DNA of 38,448 nt from Paracoccaceae bacterium (GCA_014323785.1 JACONJ010000040.1:1-38448), one strand, 5' to 3'; shown: positions 24,291 through 34,463, counted from the first letter of the stretch. Translations and numbers: made by a program. Notes: generated by a model from the letters alone, not told the origin.

Positions 24291-24343
24291 ATATGTGATA
24301 CCGGCCGATCCGGGCCGGGCCGATCCGGGCCGATATCACATAT
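24291..24343 (-). promoter_or_regulatory. Long intercistronic stem between frcB and frcC
   Basis: ATATGTGATA (24291-24300) and TATCACATAT (24334-24343) are a perfect 10-bp inverted repeat enclosing two tandem GGCCGATCCGGGCC units that can pair further. Such stems after binding-protein genes protect the upstream message and lower permease expression. Confidence 0.6.
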
Positions 24344-24356
24344 CAGGCACGATCTG

Positions 24357-25382
24357 TCAGCCCCAGCAGAGGGCAAGACCTTCTTCGGACGAGATCGACT
24401 CGACACCAGCCACCGGGGAATCGGTGATCAGTGCCACACCCGTGTTGAAGAAATCAAGGCCCGGCGTTGGTTGCGGCAGGCTTCCATCCGCCGCGTAGGT
24501 CGCGATGGCCTCAATGCCCAGGCGGGCCATATCCAAGGGATACTGCTGCGATGTTGCACCAATCACGCCTTCGGCCACGTTGGTCACCCCCGGGCAGCCA
24601 CCGTCAACCGACACGATCAGCACGTCACGTTCCCGGCCAATGGCTCGAAGAGCCTCATAGGCCCCTGCCGCGGCGGGTTCGTTGATTGTGTAGACCACGT
24701 TGATCATCGGATCGATGGCCAGCAGATTCTCCATGCCCTGGCGACCACCCTCCTCGGCCCCGCCGGACAAATCATGGCCGACGATGCGCGGATCATCCTC
24801 ATCGCCCCAGCGGTTCGGGTCACCCGTATCGATGCCAAAGCCCTCCAGAAAGCCCTGGTTGCGCAGCACATCCACGGTTGGCTGGCTCTCGTTCAGATTC
24901 AGCAGGCCAATCCGCGCGTCGGCGGCCGCGGCACCCAGCCGGCCCGCGGCCCACGCACCGATCAGGCGGCCCGCTTCGTAGTTGTCGGTTGCAAAGGTGG
25001 CATTGGCAGCATCACCGGGCAAAAGCGGCGTATCAAGCGCGATGACCAGCAGGCCAGCTTCACGCGCCTGCCCGACCGCGGGGGTGATTGCCGAGGTGTC
25101 GGACGCCGTCAACAGGATACCCGAGGCCCCGCTGGCGATGCAGGTTTCAATCGCGGCGACCTGCGTTTCGTGGTCACCATCAAACTGGCCGGCAAAGGCC
25201 ATCAATTCAATGCCAAGATCTTCGGCGGCGGCGTTTGCACCTTCGCGCATCTTAACAAAAAACGGGTTGGTGTCTGTCTTGGTGATCAGACACACCGAAG
25301 TGCTGCTGTCGGCAGCGGTGCTTGCCGTACTGGCAACGGCGATGACACTGCCCAGCAGCATCGTTTTGGCGGTATTCAGCAT
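24357..25382 (-). CDS. frcB: Periplasmic sugar-binding protein (FrcB)
   Basis: A 341-residue periplasmic binding protein for the fructose/mannose/ribose type importer. A signal peptide (about 1-24) precedes [36 protein letters not shown] and [20 protein letters not shown], close to FrcB of rhizobia, including the sugar-contacting Asn/Asp positions. The ATG at 25382 follows GGGAGA. The upstream side has a small palindrome (AGCAG/CTGCT, 25432-25445), a possible repressor site. First gene of frcB-frcC-frcA-frcK. Confidence 0.92.
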   Translation of the reverse strand: MLNTAKTMLLGSVIAVASTASTAADSSTSVCLITKTDTNPFFVKMREGANAAAEDLGIELMAFAGQFDGDHETQVAAIETCIASGASGILLTASDTSAITPAVGQAREAGLLVIALDTPLLPGDAANATFATDNYEAGRLIGAWAAGRLGAAAADARIGLLNLNESQPTVDVLRNQGFLEGFGIDTGDPNRWGDEDDPRIVGHDLSGGAEEGGRQGMENLLAIDPMINVVYTINEPAAAGAYEALRAIGRERDVLIVSVDGGCPGVTNVAEGVIGATSQQYPLDMARLGIEAIATYAADGSLPQPTPGLDFFNTGVALITDSPVAGVESISSEEGLALCWG

Positions 25383-25448
25383 GGGTTCTCCCTTCCAGAG
25401 TAGCTGTTTGCTGTTGTAGACCCTTTCATGTAGCAGTGTTCTGCTGCG

Positions 25449-26747
25449 GTGCCAATACATGATTTCCTGCACCGCTCCCCCCCCCCTTTGTGGAATGCCC
25501 CGGATCGTGAACCTGCCCGGGGCGGGCGCGGGGTGGGCCTTCTGCGAGGCGGCGGGGGTGGTGATGAGATTATGGGTGATGTATCAGATAATCGCATATG
25601 GGGTGATGCCGGGGATGATCGTATCCAAGGTGAGGAGGGCGATGATCGCCTCTGGGGTGGATCTGGGGATGACACGCTCCAAGGTAGCCGTGGGAATGAT
25701 CGCCTACGGGGCGACTGGGGTGATGATCGACTCTGGGGAGGTGCCGATAATGACACGCTCGATGGTGGCAGTGGGAATGATCGCCTGGTCGGGGGCGGTG
25801 GGAATGATCGCCTGACCGGCGGCACCGGGGCCGATACCTTTGTCTTTTACGATGGACATGGGAATGACACCATCACCGACTTCACCCGTGGCACGGATGT
25901 CATCCGCTTCCGAGGTAAGGATGTCCCGCAAGGCTTTGATGCGCTGAGCATCATCACCGGCACCGCTGAAAATGTTGACGTCACCTGGACAACAAGGGAC
26001 AGCCTGGTGCTGGAGGGCGTCTCTCAAAATGAGCTGACCATCACCGGTAACGATGAGGGCGATTCCATCATCACCTGGAACACAGATGGCACAGAGAACA
26101 GCCGCGTGGTAAAGGGCGTGGCCCAGGACGCCCTGACCATCACCGACAACGCTGAAGGTGCTGCCGTCATCACCTGGAACACCAAAGACAGCATCACGCT
26201 GGAGGGCGTGGCCTCCGCAACCCTGACGGCAGAGGACTTCATCTTTGCAGAGGGCGCGGCTGATACAACCGGTGCCAGGGGCAAGATCAACGAGCTCGAG
26301 GGCACCGATGCCAGCGATACGCTGACTGGCTCCAGTGGCCGGGACTCGGTGGATGGCGGTGCGGGTAACGACAGACTGATTGGCCGTGCCGATAACGACG
26401 TCATCAATGGCGGTGTCGGGCGTGATACCCTGGCAGGAAATCGTGGTGATGATACCCTTGACGGGGGCAGGTATTCCGACACGCTGATTGGCGGTCACGG
26501 GGATGATGTTCTGACCGGTGGCAAATGGAAGGATACCTTTGCTTTCGACACTGGCCACGGGAATGATGTGATCACCGACTTTGAGGATGGTATGGACCTG
26601 ATCCACATCACTGCAAGCGATGTCGGGTTTGATGGCTTGGCCATTGCTGATGAAGGTGGTGATGCAACCATCACCTGGGATGGCGGCAGCATCACGCTGG
26701 AGGGCGTGGACCACACGGCCTTGACGACAGAGGACTTTGTGTTCTGA
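25449..26747 (+). CDS. RTX (hemolysin-type calcium-binding repeat) protein
   Basis: A 432-residue frame containing a first block of glycine/aspartate nonapeptides (about 35-125; for example [18 protein letters not shown]), a DTFVF module ([19 protein letters not shown]), a beta-rich middle with repeated ITWNT strands, a second nonapeptide block (about 290-365) and a final [15 protein letters not shown] module ending in EDFVF. Such proteins bind calcium and leave the cell by type I secretion, using an uncleaved C-terminal signal. The start is unsure: the nominal GTG has no ribosome-binding site and the first 40 residues cross a run of ten C (25477-25486). No T1SS genes are nearby. Confidence 0.75.
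   Translation: MPIHDFLHRSPPPLWNAPDREPARGGRGVGLLRGGGGGDEIMGDVSDNRIWGDAGDDRIQGEEGDDRLWGGSGDDTLQGSRGNDRLRGDWGDDRLWGGADNDTLDGGSGNDRLVGGGGNDRLTGGTGADTFVFYDGHGNDTITDFTRGTDVIRFRGKDVPQGFDALSIITGTAENVDVTWTTRDSLVLEGVSQNELTITGNDEGDSIITWNTDGTENSRVVKGVAQDALTITDNAEGAAVITWNTKDSITLEGVASATLTAEDFIFAEGAADTTGARGKINELEGTDASDTLTGSSGRDSVDGGAGNDRLIGRADNDVINGGVGRDTLAGNRGDDTLDGGRYSDTLIGGHGDDVLTGGKWKDTFAFDTGHGNDVITDFEDGMDLIHITASDVGFDGLAIADEGGDATITWDGGSITLEGVDHTALTTEDFVF
25477..25486 (+). repeat. Poly-C tract (C10) at the 5' end of the RTX gene
   Basis: Ten C in a row sit between the ATG at 25459, which is out of frame with the RTX repeats, and the repeats. Gain of one C (or loss of two) would bring that ATG into the RTX frame. 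Confidence 0.85.
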
Positions 26748-26761
26748 GCCGGGACATCAAA

Positions 26762-26797
26762 GCCGCTTGGGGGAACCCCGGAAAGCGGCGTTAATTT
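26762..26797 (+). terminator. Intrinsic terminator after the RTX gene
   Basis: GCCGCTT (26762-26768), then GGGGG AA CCCC, then AAGCGGC (26783-26789), followed by GTTAATTT. The stem is long and the downstream side T-rich. It starts 14 bases after the RTX stop codon. Confidence 0.65.
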
Positions 26798-26960
26798 GCG
26801 CTGCATCAGGGCAAAAGAGCCGCAAACCAGCACAAGGGCCCCCGCCCCGGCACCAAGGCCCAAGGGGGGGAGGCCACCGCCGGGGTTCTTGCTTTACGGG
26901 GGGGCCGTAAAAGCCCTGTGAAGCCCCAACGCGCCAACCTATCCCGCGCGGTTTCAGAAC

Positions 26961-28003
26961 TCACCATTGCCCAAGGCGGGTGGCGCGTCAAGGGGGGCTT
27001 TTTACCCCGCGGGTGCCAGATGGCGGTTGCGGACCACGATGCGTGCGTAAATTTCTTTGCCGTTCAAGAAGAAGCGGGAAACCTTTCCGGTCTTCTCAAG
27101 CATGAGGGGCCGGTCCATCCCCAGAATCTCAAACTGTTCCGGGTTATATTTGTCCAGGAAGGTGATGGGGACGCCCATGGCCCCAGGGTAATCGGCGGGG
27201 ATGTGGGCCACCTTTGACACCTCGATGGCGTCATAGTTATCATAGGCGGGGAACTCTTCGGGGGTGTATGTCTTCCACAGGATGAGCTCCTCGTTCCGCT
27301 TGCGGTGCGGCAGGTTGGTGAACCAGCAGGTGTTGCCGAACGCCTGGTCCGTGCCATCGGGGCGGCCATAACTACGCGCCCGCACCCCGGTGAACCCCAG
27401 CCACAGCCGGTTGTCACGGATCAGGGGGAAGACCTCCTTATAGGTGATGGCGTTCATGTTGCCGATGATCAGGAACTGCTTGTTGTGTTCCACCAGCTGG
27501 GCCAGGTATTCGCGGAACAGGCTGAAGGGCGGGTTGGTGACGACAATGTCTGCCTGCCGCAGTAGATCGATGCATTCGGGCGAGCGGAAATCGCCATCGC
27601 CATCCAGAAGGCGCAGGCCGATGTCCTCGGGGCGGGGGACCACATCGCCCGCGCGGAAGCCGGTGTAATCCAGCATGACGGCGCGCTCGGAATCGTGGCG
27701 CGTGAACATGTCCGGGTTGCGGGACTTGTAGCAGGTGGCAATCAGCCGCCGCAGGCCGAAGTGCGCAAAGTTGTGGCTGAAATAGTGCCAGAACTGCGAC
27801 ACCCGCGGATCATCGCAGTTGCAGTAGATCGTCTTGCCCGCAAAATGCGCGGCGTAATGGGCGCATTCGGCCTCTATGTCGGGCAGCTGCGTGCAGGGCG
27901 GCGTTGCGGGGCATGGGCGGGCATGGGGGGTGCACGGGTGCGGGCATAAGGGCAGTTTGGCTTGGATCACTGCAGACTATGCCGCCTGGGCGGACGGTGC
28001 AAC
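26961..28003 (-). repeat. 1,043-bp direct repeat, copy B (methyltransferase unit)
   Basis: Same length and orientation as 10953-11995, about 16.0 kb away. The 3' flank shares further bases with scrap D (GGTTTCAGA just outside the edge). No element ends or mobility genes are visible. Confidence 0.85.
27002..27970 (-). CDS. EcoRI-family adenine-specific DNA methyltransferase (copy B)
   Basis: A 322-residue complete methyltransferase with the same length and motifs as copy A, including KTIYCNCDDPR, NPPF at 146-149 and NLPHRKRNEE. Roughly 15 substitutions separate the two, most of them conservative (for example KKF/KQF, NLNALT/NMNAIT, RLLIR/RIVVR). The region before the GTG is the same as in A through GTTGCACCGTCC (minus strand). 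No restriction partner is adjacent. It may be redundant with A or have another sequence preference. Confidence 0.85.
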   Translation of the reverse strand: MIQAKLPLCPHPCTPHARPCPATPPCTQLPDIEAECAHYAAHFAGKTIYCNCDDPRVSQFWHYFSHNFAHFGLRRLIATCYKSRNPDMFTRHDSERAVMLDYTGFRAGDVVPRPEDIGLRLLDGDGDFRSPECIDLLRQADIVVTNPPFSLFREYLAQLVEHNKQFLIIGNMNAITYKEVFPLIRDNRLWLGFTGVRARSYGRPDGTDQAFGNTCWFTNLPHRKRNEELILWKTYTPEEFPAYDNYDAIEVSKVAHIPADYPGAMGVPITFLDKYNPEQFEILGMDRPLMLEKTGKVSRFFLNGKEIYARIVVRNRHLAPAG

Positions 28004-28247
28004 ATACATCGGCGGGCCAGGCGATATGTCACGGAAGATATTTGGGTAATCCGCCATTCCGGCTACATCGGGGCATCTCCCCTTCAAAAGCCCCCGTGAA
28101 GGCATTGTGAAGCCCCTTCACGGCCCCTTCAAAGCCCCATGAAAACCTCTTTCCCCCCGCTCAGCCCCCCCCCTGCCCTGCAGCATCGGTGCAAAGGGGC
28201 GAACATCATGCCGTCGCGATACGCGCCTGCGGATGGGATCAGATGGC

Positions 28248-29447
28248 TCAGACGGCCCGGAGTGCCTCTTTGAAATCGGATATCAGCAGGTCGACCTCTT
28301 CAATCCCGACAGAGACGCGAAAGAACCCTTCGGTTATCCCCAAAGCCGTGCGCGCCTCGGGCGTCAACGCACGGTGTGAGGAGGACGCAGGGTGCGCGAC
28401 GACTGTACCCACATCGCCAAGCGTGGGGGCAAAGACCAGTTGCGGGGCAGATTTAACCAGCTGGTTCGCTGCGGCCCGCCCGCCCCTGATCTCAAAGCTC
28501 AGCATATTGCCATCGCGCCCCTGCAAAAGCGTTCTGGCACGGGCGCGATCCGGATGGTCCGCACGGCCAGGGTAGATCACACGCGCCACGCTGGGGTGGT
28601 CCGCCAGCATATCCGCCAATTGCCGGGCGTTCGCCTCGGCCCGGTCACGGCGCAGGGGAAAGGTGTAAAGCCCCCGTTCCGCCAGCCAGCACTCATAGGG
28701 GCTGGGCGTCAGGCCCGTGGTGACGGCAAACTCACGGATCGCCGTGCGATGTTCGGCCTGGCGCGCGGTGGCATAGCCAAGCGTCACATCGGAATGCCCT
28801 GCCAAAAGTTTTGTCACCGAGTGGATCACGATATCCGCCCCCGCCTGCAATGGCCGATAGGCCAGGGGCGTGGCAAAGGTGTTATCGACCGCCAGAAGAA
28901 TCCCCCGCCCCTGCGCAAGCGCAACAATCGCCTTCATATCTGCAATCCGCAGCGTGGGGTTAGAGATGACCTCAACCAGAATCAGCTTCGTTTCGGGGCG
29001 AATCGCGGCGGCGATGGCGGCAGCGTCCGTCGGGTCGATCAGGTCCGCACCAATCCCGTAGCGCGGCAATTCCCGGGTCATCAGGCGCAGGGAGCGGCCA
29101 TAGAGCTGATTTCCCCCGATCACGTGATCGCCGGATTTCAGCAGGCTCATCAGCACCGCGGTTATCGCCGCCATGCCGGACCCCGTGATCAGCCCGCCCC
29201 TGGCCTGTTCCAGCATATCGATCTTGAGGGCAAGAAGGTCGGCATTCGGATGCCCCTCACGGGCATAGGTATAGCCCGGCACCTCCCCGCTGTACTGCGC
29301 ATCCAGCACATCCGGCGAAGGCGAGGCATAGACAACCGAGGGCTGCAGGGGCGTGACGAGCGGGCGGCTGACCCCCTCGGGCAGGCTGGCGCGCCGGACA
29401 AGGGTTTCGACAAGGGTTTCGGGCTGGTTCGGGTGGTTGTCGGCCAT
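28248..29447 (-). CDS. Cys/Met-metabolism PLP-dependent enzyme (cystathionine gamma-synthase/lyase type)
   Basis: A 399-residue fold-type I pyridoxal-phosphate enzyme of trans-sulfuration or sulfhydrylation. It has YTYAREGHPNADLLALKI, the SGMAAITAVLMSLLKSGDHV segment, VDNTFATPLAYRPLQAGADI and the cofactor Lys213 in HSVTKLLAGHSD. The C-terminal domain carries LVFAPTLGDVGTVVAHPASS with the substrate-carboxylate-binding Ser. Members of this family (MetB, MetC, MetY, MetZ, methionine gamma-lyase) cannot be told apart safely by eye. AAGGA precedes the ATG. It is a single gene between the methyltransferase repeat and proA. Confidence 0.85.
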   Translation of the reverse strand: MADNHPNQPETLVETLVRRASLPEGVSRPLVTPLQPSVVYASPSPDVLDAQYSGEVPGYTYAREGHPNADLLALKIDMLEQARGGLITGSGMAAITAVLMSLLKSGDHVIGGNQLYGRSLRLMTRELPRYGIGADLIDPTDAAAIAAAIRPETKLILVEVISNPTLRIADMKAIVALAQGRGILLAVDNTFATPLAYRPLQAGADIVIHSVTKLLAGHSDVTLGYATARQAEHRTAIREFAVTTGLTPSPYECWLAERGLYTFPLRRDRAEANARQLADMLADHPSVARVIYPGRADHPDRARARTLLQGRDGNMLSFEIRGGRAAANQLVKSAPQLVFAPTLGDVGTVVAHPASSSHRALTPEARTALGITEGFFRVSVGIEEVDLLISDFKEALRAV

Positions 29448-29518
29448 CGTACACGTCCTTTCTTGTGCCCATGCGGGCCGGGGACACCGACTGTCCTGTT
29501 CAACGAGCGCGGGGCCCC

Positions 29519-30787
29519 CTAGGGCCGGATCGTGCCGTCCCCCGTAACCAGGTATTTGAATGAGGTCAGTTGTTCAACCCCGACGGGCCCGCGTGCGTGC
29601 ATCTTGCCCGTGGCGATCCCGATTTCGGCCCCCATCCCGAACTCTCCCCCATCGGCGAATTGGGTTGAGGCATTGTGCATCAGAATCGCGCTGTCAAGCC
29701 GGGTGAAGAACCGCGATGCGCTGGCCGCATCCTCGGTCACGATCACATCGGTATGGTCCGAGCCATAGCGGCGAATATGGGCTATCGCGGCATCGATATC
29801 CTTGACCACTTTGGTGGCGATGACCATATCGAGGAATTCGTGGCCGTAATCCTGTTCCGTCGCCGGGACCACACCATCGAGGGTTTGCAGTGCGGCATCG
29901 CCGCGCACCTCTACCCCGGCGGCGACCAGTGCCGCGATGACGGGTTTACCCACTGTCTCAACACTCTTGCGATGGATCAGCAGGCATTCCGCCGCGCCGC
30001 AAATGCCCGTGCGCCGGGTTTTGGCGTTGACCGCGATGGCTATGGCCTTGGCCGGGTTTGCGGCCGCGTCCAGGTAAATGTGGCAGATCCCCTCCAGATG
30101 GGCAAAGACCGGCACCCGCGCCGTGCGCTGCACCAACCCGACCAGGCCCCTGCCGCCGCGCGGGACGATCACGTCCACTGTCCCGCTCATGGTCAAAAGT
30201 TCCGACACCGCGGCGCGGTCCCGCGTGGGTATATGCTGCACCGCAGCTTCGGGCAGGCCAGCGGCGCGCAACCCCTGGGTCAGGCACGCAACCAGCAGGC
30301 GTGAGGAATGAAAGCTCTCGGACCCGCCGCGCAGGATCACGGCATTGCCGGATTTCAGGCACAAGGCCCCCGCATCCGCCGTAACATTCGGGCGGCTTTC
30401 ATAAATCACGCCGATCACGCCCAGGGGCGTGCGCACCTGGCGAATGTGCAGACCGTTGGGCATATCCCATTCGGTGATGACCTCGCCCACCGGATCGGTT
30501 CGAGTGGCCACGGTGCGCAGGCCCATGACAATTCCCGTAATCCGCGGCTCATCCAGCATCAGCCGGTCCAGCAGGGCGGCAGACAGCCCCCTGTCACGGC
30601 CCCATTCCATATCTTCGGCATTGGCCGCGATGATCTCGGCCCGGCGGGTCCAAACCTGTTCGGCGGCCACCTCGAGGGCGCGTTGCTTTGCCTCAGGCGC
30701 GGCACAGGCCAGTTCTGCCGCCGCGGCTTTGGCGCACGCCCCGATCCGGGCCATCATGGCGGGGATATCGTTGCTCGGGTTGTTCAT
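29519..30787 (-). CDS. proA: Gamma-glutamyl phosphate reductase
   Basis: A 422-residue NADPH-dependent enzyme making glutamate-5-semialdehyde, the second step of proline synthesis. It carries the N-terminal helix [41 protein letters not shown], the catalytic Cys in [14 protein letters not shown] and the C-terminal [21 protein letters not shown] motif. Length is typical. It follows proB after 71 bases in the obgE-proB-proA operon. Confidence 0.96.
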   Translation of the reverse strand: MNNPSNDIPAMMARIGACAKAAAAELACAAPEAKQRALEVAAEQVWTRRAEIIAANAEDMEWGRDRGLSAALLDRLMLDEPRITGIVMGLRTVATRTDPVGEVITEWDMPNGLHIRQVRTPLGVIGVIYESRPNVTADAGALCLKSGNAVILRGGSESFHSSRLLVACLTQGLRAAGLPEAAVQHIPTRDRAAVSELLTMSGTVDVIVPRGGRGLVGLVQRTARVPVFAHLEGICHIYLDAAANPAKAIAIAVNAKTRRTGICGAAECLLIHRKSVETVGKPVIAALVAAGVEVRGDAALQTLDGVVPATEQDYGHEFLDMVIATKVVKDIDAAIAHIRRYGSDHTDVIVTEDAASASRFFTRLDSAILMHNASTQFADGGEFGMGAEIGIATGKMHARGPVGVEQLTSFKYLVTGDGTIRP

Positions 30788-30858
30788 CCTGCCTTCTCAT
30801 CGCGGCTTCGGACCAGCCCCCGGGACAGGCGGAACAGGCCGGGAAGCATCGGGTTCCG

Positions 30859-31977
30859 CTATAGCACCATGTCATCGCGGTGGACAAGGGCGGCGCGGCC
30901 CGGATAGCCCAGGATTGCCTCGATACGGCCTGATTGATGCCCAGCGATTGCGCACGCCTCCCTGGCCGTGTAGCGCGTCAGGCCCTGGCCCAGAGTGCTG
31001 CCATCGGGCCCCAACAGGGCCACAGGATCGCCCCGGCGGAACCTGCCGGTAACACTGGTCACGCCCGCGGGCAGCAGGGATTTGCCGCGCACCAGGGCCG
31101 CCACCGCGCCCGCGTCAAGCTGCAACCCGCCCTTGGGCTTCATGGCCGCGATCCAGCGTTTGCGCGCGGCCTGCGGGTCCAGCGTGGCGGTGAACCATGT
31201 GGCGGGTGCCCCGGCCCCAAGGGCTGAAAGCGGGTGCAGCCGTGCGCCTGCGGTGATCGCCATGGCACAGCCGGCGGCAGTGGCCGTCCTGGCGGCCAGA
31301 AGTTTGGTTTTCATCCCGCCCTTTGACAGGCCCGATCCGGCATCGCCCGCCATCGCCTCAATCTCTGGCGTGATTGACTCGATCAGATCAAGCCGCGTGG
31401 CCGCGGCCACAGCGGCCGGATTGGCCGTGTAGAACCCGTCCACATCACTTAGAAGGACAAGCTGGTCCGCCCCGGCCATCACCGCCACATTCGCCGCCAG
31501 GCGGTCATTATCGCCATAGCGGATTTCATCGGTGGCGATGGTATCATTTTCATTGACAATCGGCACAACGCCCAAGCCCAGCAGTGTTGCAACTGTGCCG
31601 CGCGTGTTCAGGTAGCGCCGCCTGTCCCCGCTGTCATCCAGGGTCAGCAGCACCTGCGCCGCGGTTATGCCATGGGGGGCCAGCACCTGTTCATAGGCAC
31701 GGGCCAGGCGGATTTGCCCAACCGCCGCCGCCGCCTGCGCCCGTTCCAGGGGCAGCGGCCCCCCCCCCAGGCCAAGCGCACCGCGCCCCAGGGCAATGGC
31801 ACCAGAGGAAACCAGGATTACATCCGCACCCGTGGATTTGATCTGCGCCACATCCTGGGCCAGGGCCACCAGCCAGTCGGTGTTCAACGCGCCAGTCCGG
31901 CGGTTCACCAACAGTGCCGAGCCGATCTTGACCACCAGGCGCCGCGCCGCGCACGGATCGGGGGTCAGGGTTGCCAT
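30859..31977 (-). CDS. proB: Glutamate 5-kinase
   Basis: A 372-residue kinase that starts proline synthesis. The amino-acid kinase domain has [10 protein letters not shown] at the N terminus, [33 protein letters not shown] and [27 protein letters not shown] is the substrate loop. A C-terminal PUA domain (about 275-372) includes [11 protein letters not shown]. It overlaps the obgE stop by 13 bases. Confidence 0.96.
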   Translation of the reverse strand: MATLTPDPCAARRLVVKIGSALLVNRRTGALNTDWLVALAQDVAQIKSTGADVILVSSGAIALGRGALGLGGGPLPLERAQAAAAVGQIRLARAYEQVLAPHGITAAQVLLTLDDSGDRRRYLNTRGTVATLLGLGVVPIVNENDTIATDEIRYGDNDRLAANVAVMAGADQLVLLSDVDGFYTANPAAVAAATRLDLIESITPEIEAMAGDAGSGLSKGGMKTKLLAARTATAAGCAMAITAGARLHPLSALGAGAPATWFTATLDPQAARKRWIAAMKPKGGLQLDAGAVAALVRGKSLLPAGVTSVTGRFRRGDPVALLGPDGSTLGQGLTRYTAREACAIAGHQSGRIEAILGYPGRAALVHRDDMVL

Positions 31978-32999
31978 GGGCCGGGCTCCTTCGGCCCGGT
32001 GCGGGTGGCCTTTCGGCTGGCATCGACATGTGTGTGTAAGGCCCGTACCACCCCAGTCACGCCAGTATGTGCCACGCCCGACATTTCCATCACAGGGCCT
32101 GCAACCGCCTCGAGCATCTTGCGTTTCCCGGCGCGGTCCGTATTCGTCAGTGCGTCGATCTTGTTCAGGACAGTGACCCGGGGTTTTCCGGCCAGCCCGC
32201 CGCCATAGCGTTCCAACTCGTGAATGATCGTCTGATAATCAGCCGCCACATCCTTGGCCGTGCCATCGACCAGATGCAACAGCACCGCGCAGCGTTCCAC
32301 ATGGCCCAGGAACCGATCCCCCAGGCCCCTGCCCGCGTGGGCCCCTTCGATCAGGCCCGGGATATCGGCCATGACAAGCGTGGCATTATCCACGCTGACC
32401 ACGCCCAGGTTCGGATACAGGGTTGTAAATGGATAATCCGCGATCTTTGGTCGCGCGTTTGAGGTTGCTGCCAGAAACGTGGTTTTCCCTGCGTTCGGCA
32501 GCCCCAGCACCCCGATATCGGCGATCAGTTTCAGCCGCAGCCAGATCGTCCGTTCCATCGCGGCCTGGCCCGGGTTTGCCCGGCGCGGGGCCTGGTTGGT
32601 AGATGTTCTGAAACGCAAATTGCCGAACCCGCCATTGCCCCCACGCGCCAGGAGCACGCGCTGGCCTGCCTTGGTGATATCGGCAATGACTGTCTTCTGA
32701 TCCTCTTCAAGAATCTCGGTTCCTGCCGGCACATGCAACACAATGTCATCGCCATTCCTGCCGGTGCGCTGCTTGCCCATCCCGGGCTGGCCGTTGCCGG
32801 CGAAAACATGCTGCCGATAGCGGAAATCGACCAGCGTGTTCAGCCCACTGACCGCTTCGGCCCAGACATCGCCGCCACGCCCGCCATCGCCGCCATCAGG
32901 CCCGCCATATTCGACGTACTTCTCGCGCCGGAAACTTACACAGCCGCTGCCGCCAGCCCCGGACCTAATATAGACTTTGGCAAGATCAAGAAAGTTCAC
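31965..32999 (-). CDS. obgE: Obg-family GTPase
   Basis: A 344-residue ribosome-associated GTPase (Obg/CgtA) acting in large-subunit assembly and stress. The N-terminal glycine-rich Obg fold has [20 protein letters not shown] and [14 protein letters not shown]. The G domain has P-loop [13 protein letters not shown], switch region [13 protein letters not shown]3 [20 protein letters not shown] and G4 NKID. No C-terminal extension. It sits in the usual rplU-rpmA-obgE neighbourhood, with proB overlapping downstream. Confidence 0.96.
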   Translation of the reverse strand: MNFLDLAKVYIRSGAGGSGCVSFRREKYVEYGGPDGGDGGRGGDVWAEAVSGLNTLVDFRYRQHVFAGNGQPGMGKQRTGRNGDDIVLHVPAGTEILEEDQKTVIADITKAGQRVLLARGGNGGFGNLRFRTSTNQAPRRANPGQAAMERTIWLRLKLIADIGVLGLPNAGKTTFLAATSNARPKIADYPFTTLYPNLGVVSVDNATLVMADIPGLIEGAHAGRGLGDRFLGHVERCAVLLHLVDGTAKDVAADYQTIIHELERYGGGLAGKPRVTVLNKIDALTNTDRAGKRKMLEAVAGPVMEMSGVAHTGVTGVVRALHTHVDASRKATRTGPKEPGPWQP

Positions 33000-33048
33000 G
33001 TCGGCTGACCTGGATTCGGCCCCATTCCCGGCGTTGGCCCAGCGTTAG

Positions 33049-33076
33049 CCCTGCCCCCGGGGGCTGGGGGGCAGGG
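33049..33076 (-). terminator. GC stem between rpmA and obgE
   Basis: CCCTGCCCCC (33049-33058) pairs with GGGGGCAGGG (33067-33076) around an 8-base loop. It may attenuate transcription between the ribosomal-protein genes and obgE. There is no T run. Confidence 0.35.
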
Positions 33077-33213
33077 GCCCCGCGCCCGTGCCTTTACGCG
33101 CTTGGGGTGGGTATTTCAAAAGGGTTCATGCCGTGACCTTTGTGCTGCCCCAAACAAAGGGTGGGGGGCTGGCGGTACCGCCCTCCCCTGAATGCGCTTT
33201 GCATGGTCTGGCG

Positions 33214-33483
33214 TCACTCTGCGGATTCGAGCACCGGGAGTACGGAAATAAATTTGCGGCCCTTGAACCCTTTGGAAAAGGTCACGTGGCCCCTGGATGT
33301 GGCAAAGATCGTGTGGTCTTTGCCCATGCCAACGCCCGCGCCCGGCCACCATTTGGTGCCGCGCTGGCGCACGATGATATTGCCCGGGATGACGACCTCT
33401 CCCCCGAATTTCTTGACGCCAAGGCGGCGCCCGGCTGAATCGCGCCCGTTGCGCGAAGATCCACCAGCTTTCTTGTGTGCCAT
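33214..33483 (-). CDS. rpmA: 50S ribosomal protein L27
   Basis: An 89-residue large-subunit protein near the peptidyl-transferase centre. [20 protein letters not shown] is the canonical N terminus, present directly after Met (no Firmicutes-type propeptide), and the body has [28 protein letters not shown]-type sequence in family order. It follows rplU by 11 bases. Confidence 0.97.
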   Translation of the reverse strand: MAHKKAGGSSRNGRDSAGRRLGVKKFGGEVVIPGNIIVRQRGTKWWPGAGVGMGKDHTIFATSRGHVTFSKGFKGRKFISVLPVLESAE

Positions 33484-33494
33484 ATTATCCCTCC

Positions 33495-33950
33495 TTAGCC
33501 TTCGGTCAGTGGTCTGCCCTGTGCAATCAGTTTTTGTTCCGCCACCGGGTTAGCCACCGCGCCGATGCCTGCGGGTGCCTGTTTCAGGCCACCGCTGCCT
33601 GCGCCAACAGCAGCTTTGGCATCTGTGGTTCCGGCACCGTCCTCCAAGATATTGGTAATCCGCAGCAGGGTCAATTTCTGGCGATGACCCTTCGTGCGCT
33701 TCGAGGAATGTTTCCGCCGACGCTTGACGAAATGGATCACCTTCTCGCCCTTGATCTGGTCGATCACGACTGCCTGGACAGCGGCACCATCGACCACGGG
33801 GGCACCAAGGACAGGCGCAGAACCGCCCAGCATCAGAACCTGGTTGAATTGGACGGTGTCACCCGCCGCCGCGGCCAGTTTTTCCACGCGGAGGACATCA
33901 CCTGGCCGCACCTTGTACTGCTTGCCGCCGGTCTTGAGAACCGCAAACAT
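33495..33950 (-). CDS. rplU: 50S ribosomal protein L21, with C-terminal extension
   Basis: A 151-residue protein. Residues 1-102 are ordinary L21 ([50 protein letters not shown]). About 50 extra residues rich in Ala/Gly follow, more than the usual length of about 103. The ATG at 33950 follows AAGGAAAA and matches the family start. A promoter lies 38-66 bases upstream. First gene of rplU-rpmA. Confidence 0.95.
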   Translation of the reverse strand: MFAVLKTGGKQYKVRPGDVLRVEKLAAAAGDTVQFNQVLMLGGSAPVLGAPVVDGAAVQAVVIDQIKGEKVIHFVKRRRKHSSKRTKGHRQKLTLLRITNILEDGAGTTDAKAAVGAGSGGLKQAPAGIGAVANPVAEQKLIAQGRPLTEG

Positions 33951-33987
33951 GGTATTTTCCTTCTTCTTCGCGCCCTTTGGCCCCCCG

Positions 33988-34016
33988 CGTATGCCGTGCC
34001 GCGGTGCCTGTGTCAA
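33988..34016 (-). promoter_or_regulatory. rplU-rpmA promoter
   Basis: TTGACA (34011-34016), 17-base spacer and CATACG (33988-33993) read leftward, with the ATG 38 bases beyond the -10. The -35 is perfect; the -10 is moderate. Confidence 0.55.
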
Positions 34017-34168
34017 GCAGTCGATAGGGGAAAACCGAATACGCCGCAAGAGGTTTAGTTCTTTTCGCGCACCATAAACAGCACGGCACCAGCCCCCGTT
34101 TCGGATTTGACGGTTTTGAACATGGATAACAAAGGCCATGACAAGCGCAAGGTTCAGTGCCATCGCAC

Positions 34169-34197
34169 TTGCACGATCAGGCCAGTGGCACTATCCC
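34169..34197 (+). promoter_or_regulatory. Candidate tRNA-Ser promoter
   Basis: TTGCAC (34169-34174), 17-base spacer and TATCCC (34192-34197), 26 bases before the first base of the tRNA, on the same strand. Confidence 0.4.
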
Positions 34198-34223
34198 TTG
34201 CCGTGCGACCTTTGATCAAGTGC

Positions 34224-34313
34224 GGAGAGGTGCCGGAGTGGTCGAACGGGGCGGTCTCGAAAACCGTTGTGGGTGCACGCCCACCCAGGGTTCGAATCCC
34301 TGTCTCTCCGCCA
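34224..34313 (+). tRNA. tRNA-Ser(CGA)
   Basis: Ninety bases including an encoded CCA (34311-34313). The acceptor stem GGAGAGG pairs with TCTCTCC (one G-T), with G as discriminator base. The D-arm has GGAGTGGTCGAACGGGG, the anticodon loop CTCGAAA reads anticodon CGA for codon UCG, a long variable arm (GTGGGTGCACGCCCAC, a serine-class hairpin) follows, and the T-loop is GGGTTCGAATCCC. No phage integrase or attachment duplicate is seen beside it. Confidence 0.95.
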
Positions 34314-34463
34314 CCAGCCGTGTGCCACCCGGATCGTCAATGTCGTTCACAAACCCGCTTTCGCGGCCGGGACTATCGTTGGCAATTTGGTGAACTGACA
34401 GCATGGCCTCCCCCTCCTTGTGCTCCAGGTGTCCATTACCCCCCCCAAGGGTGTGTGCCGCGG

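Noticed and set aside
25704-26714. A 336-residue minus-strand frame opposite the RTX gene
   Set aside because: Antisense shadow of Gly/Asp repeats; the RTX frame carries the nonapeptide pattern.
28392-29522. A 376-residue plus-strand frame opposite the PLP enzyme
   Set aside because: Antisense of a gene with unmistakable PLP-enzyme motifs.
34224-34313. tRNA-Ser as an integration site for a genomic island
   Set aside because: No duplicate of the tRNA 3' end and no integrase gene were seen in the window.
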